Part shown: piece after piece, positions 1 through 10,748 of the stretch
Position numbering within the stretch: position 1 is the first letter of the stretch
Layout: each line of letters starts with the position of its first letter
Source: Diplonema japonicum
Taxonomy: Eukaryota > Euglenozoa > Diplonemea > Diplonemida > Diplonemidae
Reading direction: 5' to 3'
Assembly: GCA_964019335.1 (NCBI GenBank)
Contig: OZ025682.1
Span: 496,001-560,000, forward strand
Length of the DNA: 64,000 nucleotides
Position numbers and translations under genes: made by a program
The notes under the pieces: model-generated
The model's database searches: none
Told to the model about the DNA's origin: nothing
The model's input: the letters and a program-made list of their open reading frames with translations, nothing else

Positions 1-603
1 GAACACAGAAATTTATATGAAGCCCTCGATGGCAGGGATGAGGAACTCATAGATGGGGTGTACATAAGGAGAAAGTTGGCTCCTTCAAGGATGCCAGGGA
101 TAGGGGAAAGGAAGGTCCCGATATTGAAAATAGTACTGGTAGGAGAATCCGTTGGGAAAAGCAAGCTGGTTGACGCTTGGGGAGGGAGCGATGTCAAAGG
201 CCCCACAGTAGGTGTGGAGGGACACATGCTAAATGTGGTGGTCAGCGGGCAAGTTGTAAAGGTGGTGGTTTGGGATACTTCTTCCCAGCAGAAATATTTC
301 GAAGTCCGGAATGAATTCTTCAAAGACGCCACTGTGGCCCTCGTCTGCTGTTCCCCTTCCGTCCCCTCGTCTATATCATCTCTACCGAAGTGGAGGTCAG
401 AGGTTCTAAGATACGGCAAGGACCAGCCCCATCCCATCCTCGTCAATCTATTGCACACCACCACCCCTGCACCTACCCCTCCCGAACTTACGAAATTCTC
501 CTCTTCATTCGCCATTTCACTGTACACCGTGAATCTGAAAACGGGCGACGGGGCGAAAGAGCTTCTCAACACCCTTGCTGCTAACTATTCGATTAGACGA
601 TGA
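1..603 (+). CDS. Rab-like small GTPase with degenerate nucleotide-binding motifs (5' partial)
   Basis: The frame is open from base 1 to the TGA at 601-603, so the 5' end lies outside the window. The protein has a small-GTPase layout. The strand-loop sequence LKIVLVGESVGKS stands where the P-loop should be, and WDTSSQQKYFEVRNEFFKD matches the switch II region of RBJ/DNAJC27-type Rab proteins, where EVRNEFYKD is characteristic. The P-loop is one residue short (G-x3-GKS instead of G-x4-GKS). The NKxD guanine motif is not recognisable and the SAK region reads VNLKTGDG, so nucleotide binding is doubtful. The C-terminus ends SIRR without a prenylation cysteine. Family membership is fairly sure; the RBJ assignment and loss of GTP binding are inference. 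Confidence 0.7.
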   Translation, partial: EHRNLYEALDGRDEELIDGVYIRRKLAPSRMPGIGERKVPILKIVLVGESVGKSKLVDAWGGSDVKGPTVGVEGHMLNVVVSGQVVKVVVWDTSSQQKYFEVRNEFFKDATVALVCCSPSVPSSISSLPKWRSEVLRYGKDQPHPILVNLLHTTTPAPTPPELTKFSSSFAISLYTVNLKTGDGAKELLNTLAANYSIRR

Positions 604-782
604 CGTTACAAAAGGCAACCAAAAAAAAGGAAACAAAGAAATTCCCCCTGCAAAAGGAGAGTGCGAAAAAACCCCTTAATTTTTTTTTTTTTCCCTTTGC
701 ATCACGTAATTTTATAAAAAAAATAAAAAAAAATAAAATAAAATAAAAAAGGCAGGGGAGGTGAGGGGAGGGGAGGGCATTC

Positions 783-1697
783 ATGCAGCAGGTGTGGGAC
801 AATGACGGGGAGCTCACCACCGAACTCGAAGCCATAAAAAGACGGGTGGACCAGCTGGTGAAGAACCATGAGGGGATGGACTCCAAGGCGCTGAAGGACG
901 AGACTAAGGCGTGCCAGGACCAGTTTCGACAAATAGCATCTCTGCTGAAGAGGCAGAAGAGAGACATCGACTTTGTGACTAAACAGAACGGAGCCGTGGA
1001 TGAAAAACAGAGGGAAGACCTGATGGAGAGGTACTACCAACCAGCGATGTCACAGCACGAGCAGCTAAAAGAGAAAATAGCAGGACTGCAAGGATTGGGA
1101 TCCAGCAAGCCTGCTAAGGTTGAGTTTGCAAGGGCGGAATTGACAAAAGGCAACCCTGCGGGTGAGAAAGGTATTTTCTAAAAAAAGAAATTTTTTTTTT
1201 CCCCTCATAAACTTAGATGACGAAGAGCTGGAAGTCATGGCACAAACCATTACAGTGGCTGAGGTGCAGGACAGAACCAAAGCGATACAAAAAGATGGGA
1301 TTAAGTCAGCTTTGCAGAGTGAGAAAATAGTACAGGATATGAACGGGCTTGCGGGGCAGATTGAGGTGGACCTTGCAAAGCAGAACGAAGATATTGAACT
1401 AATCATGGATGATATGGATAACCTCGCCAACCAGGTGAAGAGGGCAAGGAGGGAAGTGGTATGTTTTTTTTTGAGAATAAAAAAAAAAAAAAAAAGGGTC
1501 AGTTCAGCCGGCGGATGGCCACCGACAAATGTTTCATATGTCTTTTCGTCCTCGTGTTGCTCTTTATCTGCACAGTTGTTGGTTTGAAGATCTTCAATAA
1601 GTCCGACAGCAGCGGAAGTGAAGAAAACCCGCAAAACCAAGAATTCGAGAATGCACAACAGCTCCATGCTGCGTTTAAGCGAACCTTGGGCATCTAG
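783..1697 (+). CDS. NPSN-type Qb-SNARE, two introns
   Basis: Three exons (783-1170, 1217-1458, 1503-1697) are separated by introns of 46 and 44 nt; both junctions keep the frame (phases 1 and 0). The product has an N-terminal helical region, then a SNARE motif of about 60 residues with a central glutamine in LAKQNED (zero layer). Next comes RRMATDKCFICLFVLVLLF, a membrane anchor. The ATDKC motif just before the anchor is a hallmark of novel plant SNAREs (NPSN, Qb), which are widespread in protists. It probably acts in endomembrane fusion or cytokinesis. About 35 polar residues follow the anchor, longer than usual for a tail-anchored SNARE. The ATG at 783 is the first in frame, after an A-rich leader with a possible splice acceptor near 756. 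Confidence 0.75.
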
Positions 1698-2115
1698 GGT
1701 TTTTTTTTTTTCTTTTTTTCTTCCTAACCCTCCCTTTTTTACTGAATATACACCCCCCCCCTTGCTCCCCCCCCCCCCCCCCCCTGCCATTCTTGTCTCT
1801 TTTTTATAGATTTTACTGAGGTTTTTTTTTCTTCTTCTTTTTTTTTTCTCTTCTGGATAACACACAAAAAAAGCGCGATAAAATGATTTATATATTTTTT
1901 ATTAACACCCTCCCCCCTTCCTCCCCTCCCCTTTAGAAAAGAAAAAGGAAGAAGAGAAAGGAGGGGGGGAAGAAAAAAAAAAGAGGACAAAAGAAATAGA
2001 ATTAAAAAAAAAATAAGGTAAGGTTTTTCCGTTTCTTTTTTTTTTTTTATAATTATTATTATATTCTCTTCCAACAACAAATTGCCCCCCCCCCCCCCCC
2101 CGCATCAGGTTGGGA
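1698..2115. other. Intergenic homopolymer region
   Basis: Long C, T and A runs and purine/pyrimidine blocks. No gene is seen. The 3' end (C-run, then GCATCAG at 2102-2108) looks like a trans-splice acceptor seven bases before the next ATG. Confidence 0.6.
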
Positions 2116-4537
2116 ATGGCTGGCGGTAGCGTGAGGCATGGGAGAGAGGACATGATGTCTGTGACCAGCCAGCCAGAAGTGCCGTTTTGCGAGCCTGTTC
2201 CAGAGGATTTACAATGTGGGATATGCATAGGCCCCTGCTTGGAGCCATGGGTGACAGAAGAGTGCGGGCATCTGTTCTGCAGAGATTGTGTGATGCAGGC
2301 TTTGGAGAGAAAACGAGAATGCCCTATATGTCGGGTAAACGTAGCCCACGAACAAGTCCGAAAAGACGTAAGAACTTATCGAAAAATAGCTGCACTAGAT
2401 GTGTATTGTAAGTATAGAAAATCCAGTGGGTGTACCTGGAAGGGACCGTTGTCGGACTACGAACGCCATGCTGAGAAGTGTAACCACGCACTGGTCTCCT
2501 GTCCCTTCAGTCCGCATGGCTGCGATGCGACTGTCACCAGACGCTCACTGGCAGACCATCTCCAGTCAGGCGCGACCGCGCATATGATTCTCGCCTCTGC
2601 TGCCATCACACGTCTCCAAGAGGAGCAGGTCACCCTCGAACAAGAGCTTGAGATACTCCAGCGGCACGACTTACGGTTTATATGGGTCATCCCGAACTTC
2701 GTCTCGAAGAAAGCCCCCGTTTACTCAAGAAAATTCACCTCAAAACGTTACCAGTGGTACTTGGGAGTGGACTTTGAGGTTTGTCTTTTTTTTTGTTTTA
2801 ACAATATTATTGTCGAGACTAAAAACTAGTTGATGGCAGCGTAATGAGCTATTTTATTAGGTAAAATTCCGCTCGTGCGCACAAACAAAACAATATCAAG
2901 AAAATGTCAAGGGACGAGTTCTTCCTAGGAAAGGTTAAGTGGACGGACGTCGAGACATCGACATATCCTCCTTCGGCTACCCCCGCGAAACACGGTCACG
3001 ACTGTGTGTTCTTCCCCTCGTGCGATAGGGCCCATGATCTGGGTAACCATTGCGCGAGGTGCGGACGCGTGGGGGACCCCGAGTGCCTACGGGCAAAAAT
3101 GAAAACGAAGGCCCTACGGGTGCGCTTCGAGTTGCCCACGAGTTCAGAGGAGCTTTGGGTTTGCCCTCCGTGTTGCTGGGAAGTTGACAATGGGGCTGAC
3201 TTAGTCGTCACCGACGAGGGGGCAGATCATGCGGAAGGGGAGGAAGAGGAACGCGAGGAAATGACGGAGACTGGCGGGGTCGCTGAGGAAGACTTGCTGA
3301 CAGAGGCGGAAAGCCACGCTGATCCGACGGTACGCCGTTTGGTGCAGCTGATGGTGGCGAGGAACGACGCGATGGCCCTGAAGCATGAAGCGCTGGAGGC
3401 CGAATTAACGGCTCTGCGCAAGGAGAAGAGACCAGGGTCCCGTTTGACCTGGATCTTCGGCGGGTCGTGAAATGGGTCCCCTACTTGGATTGCCCTTCGG
3501 GGGTGGACGCAATCCTGTCCGCGATCGGGTTGCGTTACGGTCCTTTCGTGGACAAGCCGGAGAGTGACGCCAACACGGGTTGCCACGAATCTATGAGGAT
3601 CTGGCACTACCTACGGGTAGCTCGTGACGAGGAAGGCAAATGGTCTAAGGATCTACTTCCGACGCTGCACAGTTACATGCTACGGCTTGAAGCTCTGCGC
3701 GTGCTCACGGAGTGTGGCCAGAATTTCCGGCTCGGGATTCAGAAGGCTCGCGCTTACGAGGGGTATCTTTCGGGTCACACTGGGAGGACTTCTCCGATAA
3801 AAAGCTACGGCTTACATTTAAGCACATGAACTCTACGGAGGCCGTGCTTGACGTCTTGAAGAAGGATCGGGAGAGGGAGAGGGAAGCAGACAGGTTGAGA
3901 AACAGACAAGGTGGAACCCCTAAGAGGACTAGGTTGGAAAGTTTCTCGACTCAAAAAGTGAGCCGCGGCCTCACTCTCCCCGAAACCCAAACCTCTCCTT
4001 CCCCAATCAAAAAATCCCTCTCCTCCTTCCTCTCTTCCAACTATAACGCTTTCTGATTCCCCATGGAGCGATCTTCTCCGTGGCGGAGCCATCCGCAAGA
4101 AGGACTCTGTCGACGGGAGCGAAGTTCCAGAGCTACGGCAGAACACGCTAAAGACGATGTCCACCGCTTACAAGGGTCAAGCTTTTCTCTCAGTGATGCG
4201 AAGATCGGAGGCCTTCCGCGAGCAGCTCCAGAGGATTCAGCCACACCTGTCAAAGGAGATGTGCTTTGCGATGTGGGTGCAGCGTCTACGCGACGAGAAG
4301 CGCCTCTCGTGCGCACAAACAAATGGAGCGCCAAACTAGTTTTTTCTGTTTTTTTTTAAACAACCTCTTTAACACAGGGGCCTGATCAGCATGCAGGGGT
4401 GTATCTTTTTGCAGAGGGGCATCAGAAACGGGTAGATTTCAAATTGATCCTCTTCAACCAGGATCCGAGGAAGGATAAGAAGCACAGCGTGAATGACTGG
4501 ACCGTGGAGTACAAGGTACAAATAGAAATCCCGTGGG

Positions 4538-4570
<33 letters not shown>

Positions 4571-4689
4571 AGGGAAAAGGCTGGGGTCCACTGAAGTTTA
4601 TAGATAGATCGAACCTTAGCGGGACGGGCTTCCTTGTAAACGGTTGTGTGAGGATAGCTGTGGAGTTGGACGGTGATCCATTTGATTAA
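2116..4689 (+). CDS. RING / TRAF zinc finger / MATH domain protein, interrupted by a retroelement in intron 1
   Basis: Exons are 2116-2778, 4378-4515 and 4573-4689 (305 aa). The first carries a C3HC4 RING finger (CGIC ... CGHLFCRDC ... CPIC), a TRAF-type zinc finger (about residues 95-155), a short coiled coil and the first strands of a MATH/TRAF domain (FIWVIPNFVSKKAPVYSRKF). Exons 2 and 3 complete the MATH domain (VDFKLILFNQ, then KGWGPLKFI). All junctions are phase 0, so splicing gives one continuous domain. The product is a likely E3 ubiquitin ligase of the TRAF class. Intron 1 is 1599 nt because a retroelement of about 1.5 kb sits inside it; without the element it would be 89 nt, close to others here. 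Intron 2 (4516-4572) contains a 32-nt A-run. The exon join is my reconstruction; the domain continuity strongly supports it. Confidence 0.85.
2872..2889 (+). repeat. 18-bp direct repeat of retroelement 1, upstream copy
   Basis: CTCGTGCGCACAAACAAA, repeated exactly at 4306-4323. It lies just before the element's ORF start, in the same position as the CACGTACAAACAAA motif of the second element. Confidence 0.85.
2904..4056 (+). pseudogene. Frameshifted gag-like ORF1 of retroelement 1
   Basis: The ATG at 2904 opens 188 codons with a Cys/His-rich module (HDCVFFPSCDRAH ... CARCG ... WVCPPCCW), probably zinc binding, followed by an acidic stretch and a coiled coil ending near 3440. The reading then moves to a second frame (VPFDLDLRRVVKWVPYL, up to about 3750) and a third (to 4056, ending in a basic, Ser-rich tail). 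The three pieces line up in order with ORF1 of the element at 11182-12032, so this is one decayed protein rather than three genes. Further open sequence continues to about 4339 in another frame. Confidence 0.7.
4306..4323 (+). repeat. 18-bp direct repeat of retroelement 1, downstream copy
   Basis: Exact second copy of the 2872-2889 repeat, 9 bases before the 3' flanking AAACTAGTT. Confidence 0.85.
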
Positions 4690-5209
4690 GGTGGGGGGGG
4701 GGGGGGGGGGGGATTGGCCCCTTTATTTACATTGTCCGGGGAAAAAAAAATGAAGAAAAAATTAAGGGAAAAAAAGATGGTGTCTGAATCCGGTGTTTTA
4801 TAGGTCGACGAGGGAGCTTGTTATTTTTTTTTATTGAAAGGAAAGAACGAGAGAGATTTAGTTGTTTTAAAAGAAAAAAAAAGTGATAGAAGGGGATGGT
4901 GGGGGGGAACAAAAGAAAAAACTCTGTGTAGGAAAAAGAAGAAAAAAATGTAGGGAGAGAAGACAAAAGCGAGAGACAACAACCCCCCCCCAAATTTTTT
5001 GTCCCCCCTCCCCCCCCACCACATGCCCCTGAAGAAAACCCCCCTTCGATACCCCCCCGAAAAAAAACTCTGCTTACCCAACCCCCTCCATTCTTTTGTC
5101 TTTGTTTCATATATTTTTTTTTGAAAACTGATTGGAGGAAGAGAAATCCGTGTTTCTATAACAGAAAAAAAAAAGTGTGGGTGGAGGGTGGGGACCCAGG
5201 GAGAAGAAA
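4690..5209. other. Intergenic homopolymer region
   Basis: G-run, A-rich and C-rich tracts; no gene recognised. Short open frames on the minus strand are products of the repeats. Confidence 0.5.
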
Positions 5210-8200
5210 ATGGAGATACTAAAGCAGAAAACCGTGAAGTCTAGCGCATTGCTGAAGATGCGCCCAGTGTGGAGAATGTACGCTGTGGCGCCGTTCGTGA
5301 TGATCTACGGGGCCTTGCTCCTCTTGTCTGCAAGTCCTGAGGTGATTCTTGGGTTCTTAGACGACGAGATGGTGCAGGCGTTTCACATTCAGGAGAGGCA
5401 CGTAACGTGGGTGTGCTTGTTGTGCATTCCACTGTTCATGTTTTTCAATGGGCTTGTGTGTTTATTCACTTATTGGTCAGCTGCCATCCGTGCTTGGGCC
5501 TTCTTCGACACCCTCCCAGCCTCCCAAATAGAGACAGCCACCCACATCCTCATCCGGACTTTCCCCCACAAGGGTGACTCCACCATCATCAAGCTATGCA
5601 ATAAGTCTTTCCACTTCCAGAACCGCTTGTACACCTGGCATGCGGCTTCGTCTTCTTTCAAGAAGCCCGCGCTTCCCATCAACCTCTCCATGAAGGAGTA
5701 CAAGTCCACCAAGGGCCGGACCACCGCGCCTATCGAGGCTGATCTCTCTCTGTTTGGACACAACCGCTTCCTCGTTCCCATTCCCGAGTTCAAGGTACTC
5801 ATGTTGGAGCACGCCACTTCGCCTTTCTTCGTGTTCCAGATGTTCTGCGTGCTGCTTTGGATGCTCGACGAGTATTGGTACGCCTCCCTCTTCACAGGTG
5901 TCATGCTGTGGGTCTTTGAAGGGACTGTGGTGCAGCAGCGCCTCCGGAACATCACACAGCTTCGCGAGATGGAGTCCCGCCCTGTCGTCATGTCTGTTCT
6001 GCGCGACGGCAAGTGGCGCTCTGTTCCTTCCTACGACCTTCTACCCTACGACCTGGTGCTGATCCCCAAAGCCATGGAGACGGTGCCCTGCGACATGCTT
6101 CTCTTAGAAGGAAGTGTCGTCGTCAACGAGAGCATGCTGACAGGCGAGTCGACACCTCTTCTGAAGGAGAGCATCGAGCTGAGGGAAGACCACGAGATCC
6201 TCAACGTGAAGCGCGACAAAACACACATCGTGTTCTGCGGGACGAAGTGCCTCCAGGCGACAGGAAAGTCACACTGCTCATACGGCAAAGGCGTGCACGG
6301 TGTCGTGGGGATGGTGCTGCGCACAGGGTACGAAACCTCGCAGGGTACGCTGGTAAGGACTATTATCAACTCCTCTACATCGAGGGTGTCAGCGGGGGGG
6401 TCAGAGGCCTTGTTGTTCATCGGTTGTCTGCTGATGTGCGCTCTGGCCTCATCTGCCTATGTGCTTTACCACGGGCTCCTGGACGAGAAAAGGTCACGTT
6501 GGAAGCTGCTCCTGTCGTGCACCATCATCATCACTTCAGTCGTGCCCCCCGAGCTGCCCATGGAGCTTGCGCTGGCCGTGAACATGTCGTTCATGCAGCT
6601 GCACAAGTTGAAAATCTTTTGCACGGAGCCTTTCAGAATCCCTTTTGCAGGTGGGTTGGACACGTGCTGCTTCGACAAGACAGGCACGCTGACAGCAGAT
6701 GTCATGGAACTGATCGGCCTGTGCGAAGACCCTGCAAGCAAGAGGCTGGAAGACCCTGCACAGGCCTCTGCCGTGGCGCACACTGTGGTGGCGTCGTGTC
6801 ACAGTTTGGTGCATCTACACAACGAGCTGGCAGGCGACAGCATGGAAGTAGCCGCCGTGAAGGGTGCGGGGTGGTCTTGCAGCGGTGGTACCACCTTTAC
6901 CAACGGGAAGCGCACTGTGCGCATCGTGTCGAGGCACGCCTTCAACAGCAACCTGAAATGCATGTCGTGTGTCGTATCATGCGGCTCGAGCCTGCAGGCA
7001 GTTGTGAAGGGCTCACCTGAGGTGATGCGTGACTTCTACACAACAGTACCGACTGGATACGATGAGGCCTTCGAAGCCTTCGGGAAGAGCGGGTATCGGG
7101 TGATCGCCCTGGGTATCAGGACGCTGAAGTGTGATGAGGCATACGCGAAGAGGATGAAAAGGGGCGACGTGGAGAGAGATCTGACTTTTGCAGGCTTCGC
7201 TGTGTTCGGGTGCCCCATCAGAGAGGACGCTGTGCCCACTATCACTGCTTTGAAGGGCGCGTCTCAGAACGTGGTGATGATCACAGGCGACAACCAGCAG
7301 ACGGCAGCATGGGTGGCCAGGGAGGTGGGCATCATGGACGCTGCGTACATGGTGCTGCGCCCCGACCACAGATGGGAGGACCAAGACGGCACCATTGCCG
7401 AACCATCGAAGAAGACGCACCTTGTGGCATCGGGCGAGATCATGAAGACTCTTCCCGAAACGTGGCTCTCCACGTGGGTCACTCAGGTGAAGGTGTGGGC
7501 ACGTTGCAACCCAGAGCAGAAGGAGGCTATCATCATCGAGCTGAAGAACAAAGGGAAAACAACGCTTATGTGTGGCGACGGGACGAACGACGTGGGGGCT
7601 CTGACGCAGGCAGACGTTGGTGTGGGGCTGCTTGCAGGGTGCCAGTCCGCAAAGCCGATCAAGGCAGAAAAGGGTATGCTCCACCCCCCAACCCCCACCC
7701 GCCATACAGGAGGAGACGCACCGCACCCATTAAGCGTTCCCGAGGCATTGCCTGATGACATGGGGTTTATCAGTATTATCAGGTGGAAGATGAGAGAGAA
7801 CAAACGAAGGCAACAGTACATTGAGCACCTGAGGGAGGAACACAAGAGAACGGGGAAACCGATTGTGATCCCTCCTGTGCAGGAGCCTGGGTTGGAGGAT
7901 GAGGGCATGTACGTGCAAGTGGCGCAGCTAGGAGATGCCTCGCTGGCGGCACCGTTCACGGCGAGGAACAGCTCAACGAAGTCGTGCTGCCACCTGCTGA
8001 GGCTGGGCCGGTGCACGCTTGCCTGCACGATGCAGATGTACAGGGTTATGGCACTGAATTGCTTGAATTCAGCGTTCTCAATGTCGGTGCTGGCACATGA
8101 AGGGGTCAAGTTCAGCGACACCCAAATGACGGTAACAAGCATAGTCGCTACCATCTGCTTCTTGTTGATGTCGCGCGGGGTGCCTTGCAAGGAGCTCTCG

Positions 8201-8721
8201 AAAGAGAAGCCGCACACGAGAGTCTTCACGCCGTACGTTATGCTGACTATTGCAGCGCAGTTCGCAGTGCATCTGTATCACCTTGTGAAGATTACAGGGC
8301 TGGTCTACACGCAGACTGGAGACGATGTCCTTCCCACATTCGAGGACTTCGATACCGCAGAATTCCAACCCTGCCTGCTGAATTCGGTCGTTTTCCTGAC
8401 AACAACCTGGCAGATTATTTGGATTTTCGTCTTCAACTACCAAGGCGAGCCGTTCATGACCAGCCTCTCCAGCAACCATTCGATGATCGCTGCCCTCGTC
8501 ACTCTTGGCCTCATCGTCATCGAGTGCACTTATCAGTCCACGTCCCTTTACTACTGGATGGAGATTGTCGACTTCTCGAAGTTCCCAGAGCTGCAAAATG
8601 AGTATGATGACACTTCTTTTTCATGTTTCACCCCCCCCCCCCCCTTAGGTTCATGTCACTTCTTGTAACGAACTGCATTGCGGGGAAAGCGATCGACTTT
8701 GTTTTGAAGCTTATCTTTTAG
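5210..8721 (+). CDS. P5A-type ATPase (ER transmembrane-helix dislocase, Spf1/ATP13A1 family)
   Basis: 1142 aa after removing two introns: 7674-7709 (36 nt, in frame) and 8602-8648 (47 nt). P5A hallmarks are the PPELPMELALAVN segment in transmembrane helix 4 (about residue 446), the phosphorylation motif DKTGTLT (about 488) and the hinge GDGTNDVGAL (about 789). TGES in the actuator domain is also present (SMLTGEST). Two N-terminal hydrophobic segments precede the actuator domain, as usual in P5A. The second intron restores a C-terminal transmembrane helix (SLLVTNCIAGKAIDFVLKLI) that the unspliced frame would lose. In yeast and mammals this pump removes misinserted tail-anchored and signal helices from the ER membrane. 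The ATG at 5210 was chosen because the frame upstream is G-rich leader without another ATG. Confidence 0.92.
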
Positions 8722-8932
8722 AAAGGGAGAGGGGGGGGGGGTGGAAAATAAAAAAAGATAAGTCGAGAATCAGTGTGTCCATTTCTTTTTTTTTTCTATT
8801 GCGCTGCTTCCGTCAGGGTCACGTTACCATAAAGAAGAGAGAGAAAAAAAAAAGAATCCTTGGTGACCGGTTTATTCCCCCATTACCCCATTTGCCCCCC
8901 ATGTCCATTTGTATATTAGGCCCGCGAGCAAG

Positions 8933-10261
8933 ATGGCAACGAATGCAGCGGAGATGGAGCTGATAAATAACATCAGCAGCGCGGCGGCAAGGGAGAACTT
9001 CGACAAGTGGTGGAACGAGGAGCGCGCGGTCGAGATCAACGAGAGGTGGACGATCAAGAGGAAGTTTCTCGACGCCAAGGGCGAGGACCCGTCCCTGCTG
9101 AGCAAGTACGTTCTCATTGACGTTCTCGCCAACGTCGGCGACCACAAGAAAGTAGTCGAACTGCTTGACGAACAAATCGAGAAAAAGGGCCACACCAAGC
9201 AGGACATCATATGGGTCAGCATCAAAGGGTGCAACTACGTATCAACGGAGAGCGTTTGTAAGAACATCACCAACTACGTAAATATCGAAAAGCTGTGTCT
9301 TGGTGAGGCCATTGAGGCTGACGATGCCAGCGCGGTGGCGGAGATGGTAGCAAATCCTTCCATGGCGTCCTTGAGGATGCTGGATCTGGCGAATAATAAA
9401 TTCGAGACGGCCGGGGTTGAGATACTCCTCTCCGCGCTTGTGAAGAACCAAAACATCATCGATCTTGATCTGTCGAACTGTTCCATCGGTGGGGGCGGGG
9501 GGAAACCCATTGCAACCTACATCGCATCCAACCCCACCACCCAAAGGCTCCTCCTCAACGGCAACAAGCTCGGTATATACGGCACGAAAGATCTCGCCAA
9601 CGGCTTGGCTACCAACACCACGCTCACCACCCTCGGGTTGTTCTTTAACAACGCAGGTGAAGAGGGGATTGAAGCCGTTTTGGAAATGCTTCGAAGCAGC
9701 TCTATCAGCACCGACCAATGTGTCAATAAAGAAGAGTACTCTGCGTTGAGCGAGCTCGAGGCCATTGTAAAAGAAAGCTCCGAAATAGATCAATTAGAAC
9801 AAATCAAGGAAAACGTGGGATCTGCAAAAAACACGACGTTGCTGCAAGTTGAGGTGGGTGACAACAAAGCCTCTCCCTCACAGCTGTCCGAGCTTGACAA
9901 AATCTTGGACAGGAACAATGCAAGCGCTCGTGAGAAGGAAGTGGAGGAGCTTAAAATGAAGGAATTGAAAAGAATCGAAGAAGAAGTCAGGAAGAACAAG
10001 GAGGAGGAAGATGCAAAAGAGAGGAAGATGCAAAAGGAACACAAACCCCCTCCTATTAAAAAGCTTGATTCTGCGGCACCCCCGGCAGCCATTCGGAAGG
10101 GAGCAAAGGCACCGAAAGAAACACCAAAAACCAAAGATATAAAGGTAGCGTTGAAGCAAAAGCCGCCACCTGAGCCACGCTCACCTCAGAAAACCAGGGA
10201 CGTAAAGCCAGTCCCTCCCGTAAAGAAGCCCCCTGGAGGTGCCTTGCCTGCTTTGAGGTAA
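8933..10261 (+). CDS. Leucine-rich repeat (RNI-type) protein with charged, proline-rich tail
   Basis: 442 aa from the ATG at 8933, no intron needed. Residues about 115-260 form ribonuclease-inhibitor-type LRRs (LRMLDLANNKFETAG, IIDLDLSNCSIGG, TQRLLLNGNKLGIYG, LTTLGLFFNNAGEEG). This is followed by a Lys/Glu coiled coil (about 330-370) and a basic, proline-rich C-terminus (PPPEPRSPQK, PVKKPPGGALP). The N-terminal 110 residues are helical and unrecognised. The architecture resembles tropomodulin- or cilium-associated LRR scaffolds, but no specific family is claimed. The stop codon TAA overlaps a possible GTAAGA donor (10258-10263), so a further 3' exon cannot be excluded. Confidence 0.75.
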   Translation: MATNAAEMELINNISSAAARENFDKWWNEERAVEINERWTIKRKFLDAKGEDPSLLSKYVLIDVLANVGDHKKVVELLDEQIEKKGHTKQDIIWVSIKGCNYVSTESVCKNITNYVNIEKLCLGEAIEADDASAVAEMVANPSMASLRMLDLANNKFETAGVEILLSALVKNQNIIDLDLSNCSIGGGGGKPIATYIASNPTTQRLLLNGNKLGIYGTKDLANGLATNTTLTTLGLFFNNAGEEGIEAVLEMLRSSSISTDQCVNKEEYSALSELEAIVKESSEIDQLEQIKENVGSAKNTTLLQVEVGDNKASPSQLSELDKILDRNNASAREKEVEELKMKELKRIEEEVRKNKEEEDAKERKMQKEHKPPPIKKLDSAAPPAAIRKGAKAPKETPKTKDIKVALKQKPPPEPRSPQKTRDVKPVPPVKKPPGGALPALR

Positions 10262-10417
10262 GAGAATCTACGCATACGTGCTTCCGCATGATAGCGTGTT
10301 TTTCTTTCTTTCTTTCTTTTTTTTTTTTTTTTTTTTTTTGGAAGGTGGGGATAATATGGAGATACAAGAAGTACATCAGACGTATTGTTCCCAGCGCAGA
10401 ATCTTGGTTACCCGGGA

Positions 10418-10455
10418 CGCCCTGGTTAGAATTGAGTTGCACACCGCATGCATTA
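10418..10455 (+). repeat. Dispersed repeat, copy 1
   Basis: Matches 10711-10748 imperfectly, with the shared core TTGAGTTGCACACCGCA. Family unknown. Confidence 0.6.
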
Positions 10456-10710
10456 AGGACACGACGCGGAACGCAGAAGAAAGCTACAGCCCGGCAGAGC
10501 CCTGTAGACAGTTCATGATTCGTTGCACACTTAACGCCACTCTTAGTGTTGCAATCACAGTCCCATTTTCTTTTTCTTTTTTTTCCGCTGCTGTTTTGCC
10601 TTTCTATTCGTTTCCTTTTTCTTTTTTTTTTATGCGGGCCGTTGCTAACCACTTCGTTCCTATCATAGTGAATTTTTTTTCCCCTTTAAATAGTGGCATT
10701 TGAGAAGCCA

Positions 10711-10748
10711 GGGCGCCATGGCTGGGGTTGAGTTGCACACCGCACGCG
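10711..10748 (+). repeat. Dispersed repeat, copy 2
   Basis: Second imperfect copy, 293 bp downstream of the first in the same orientation. Confidence 0.6.

Larger units (their letters stand above)
2832..4332 (+). mobile_element. Degenerate gag-only retroelement, insertion in a host intron
   Basis: The element lies inside intron 1 of the RING-TRAF-MATH gene, in the same orientation. It is flanked by a 9-bp direct repeat AAACTAGTT (2823-2831 and 4333-4341), a candidate target-site duplication. An 18-bp direct repeat, CTCGTGCGCACAAACAAA, occurs near both ends (2872-2889, 4306-4323). The interior holds a frameshifted Cys-rich ORF related to ORF1 of the larger element at 11080-13222 (both have WVCPPC and an RRV-x2-W stretch). 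No reverse transcriptase, RNase H or recombinase is seen, so it is a dead or non-autonomous copy. Confidence 0.75.

Noticed and set aside
1065-2228. Minus-strand open frames of 100-266 codons between the SNARE and RING genes
   Set aside because: They consist of Lys, Gly or Phe runs from homopolymers and overlap exons of the SNARE gene.
6013-7020. 335-codon alternative + frame within the P5A-ATPase gene, and 237- to 248-codon minus frames
   Set aside because: They are His/Arg-rich shadows in the wrong frame of a strongly conserved ATPase.
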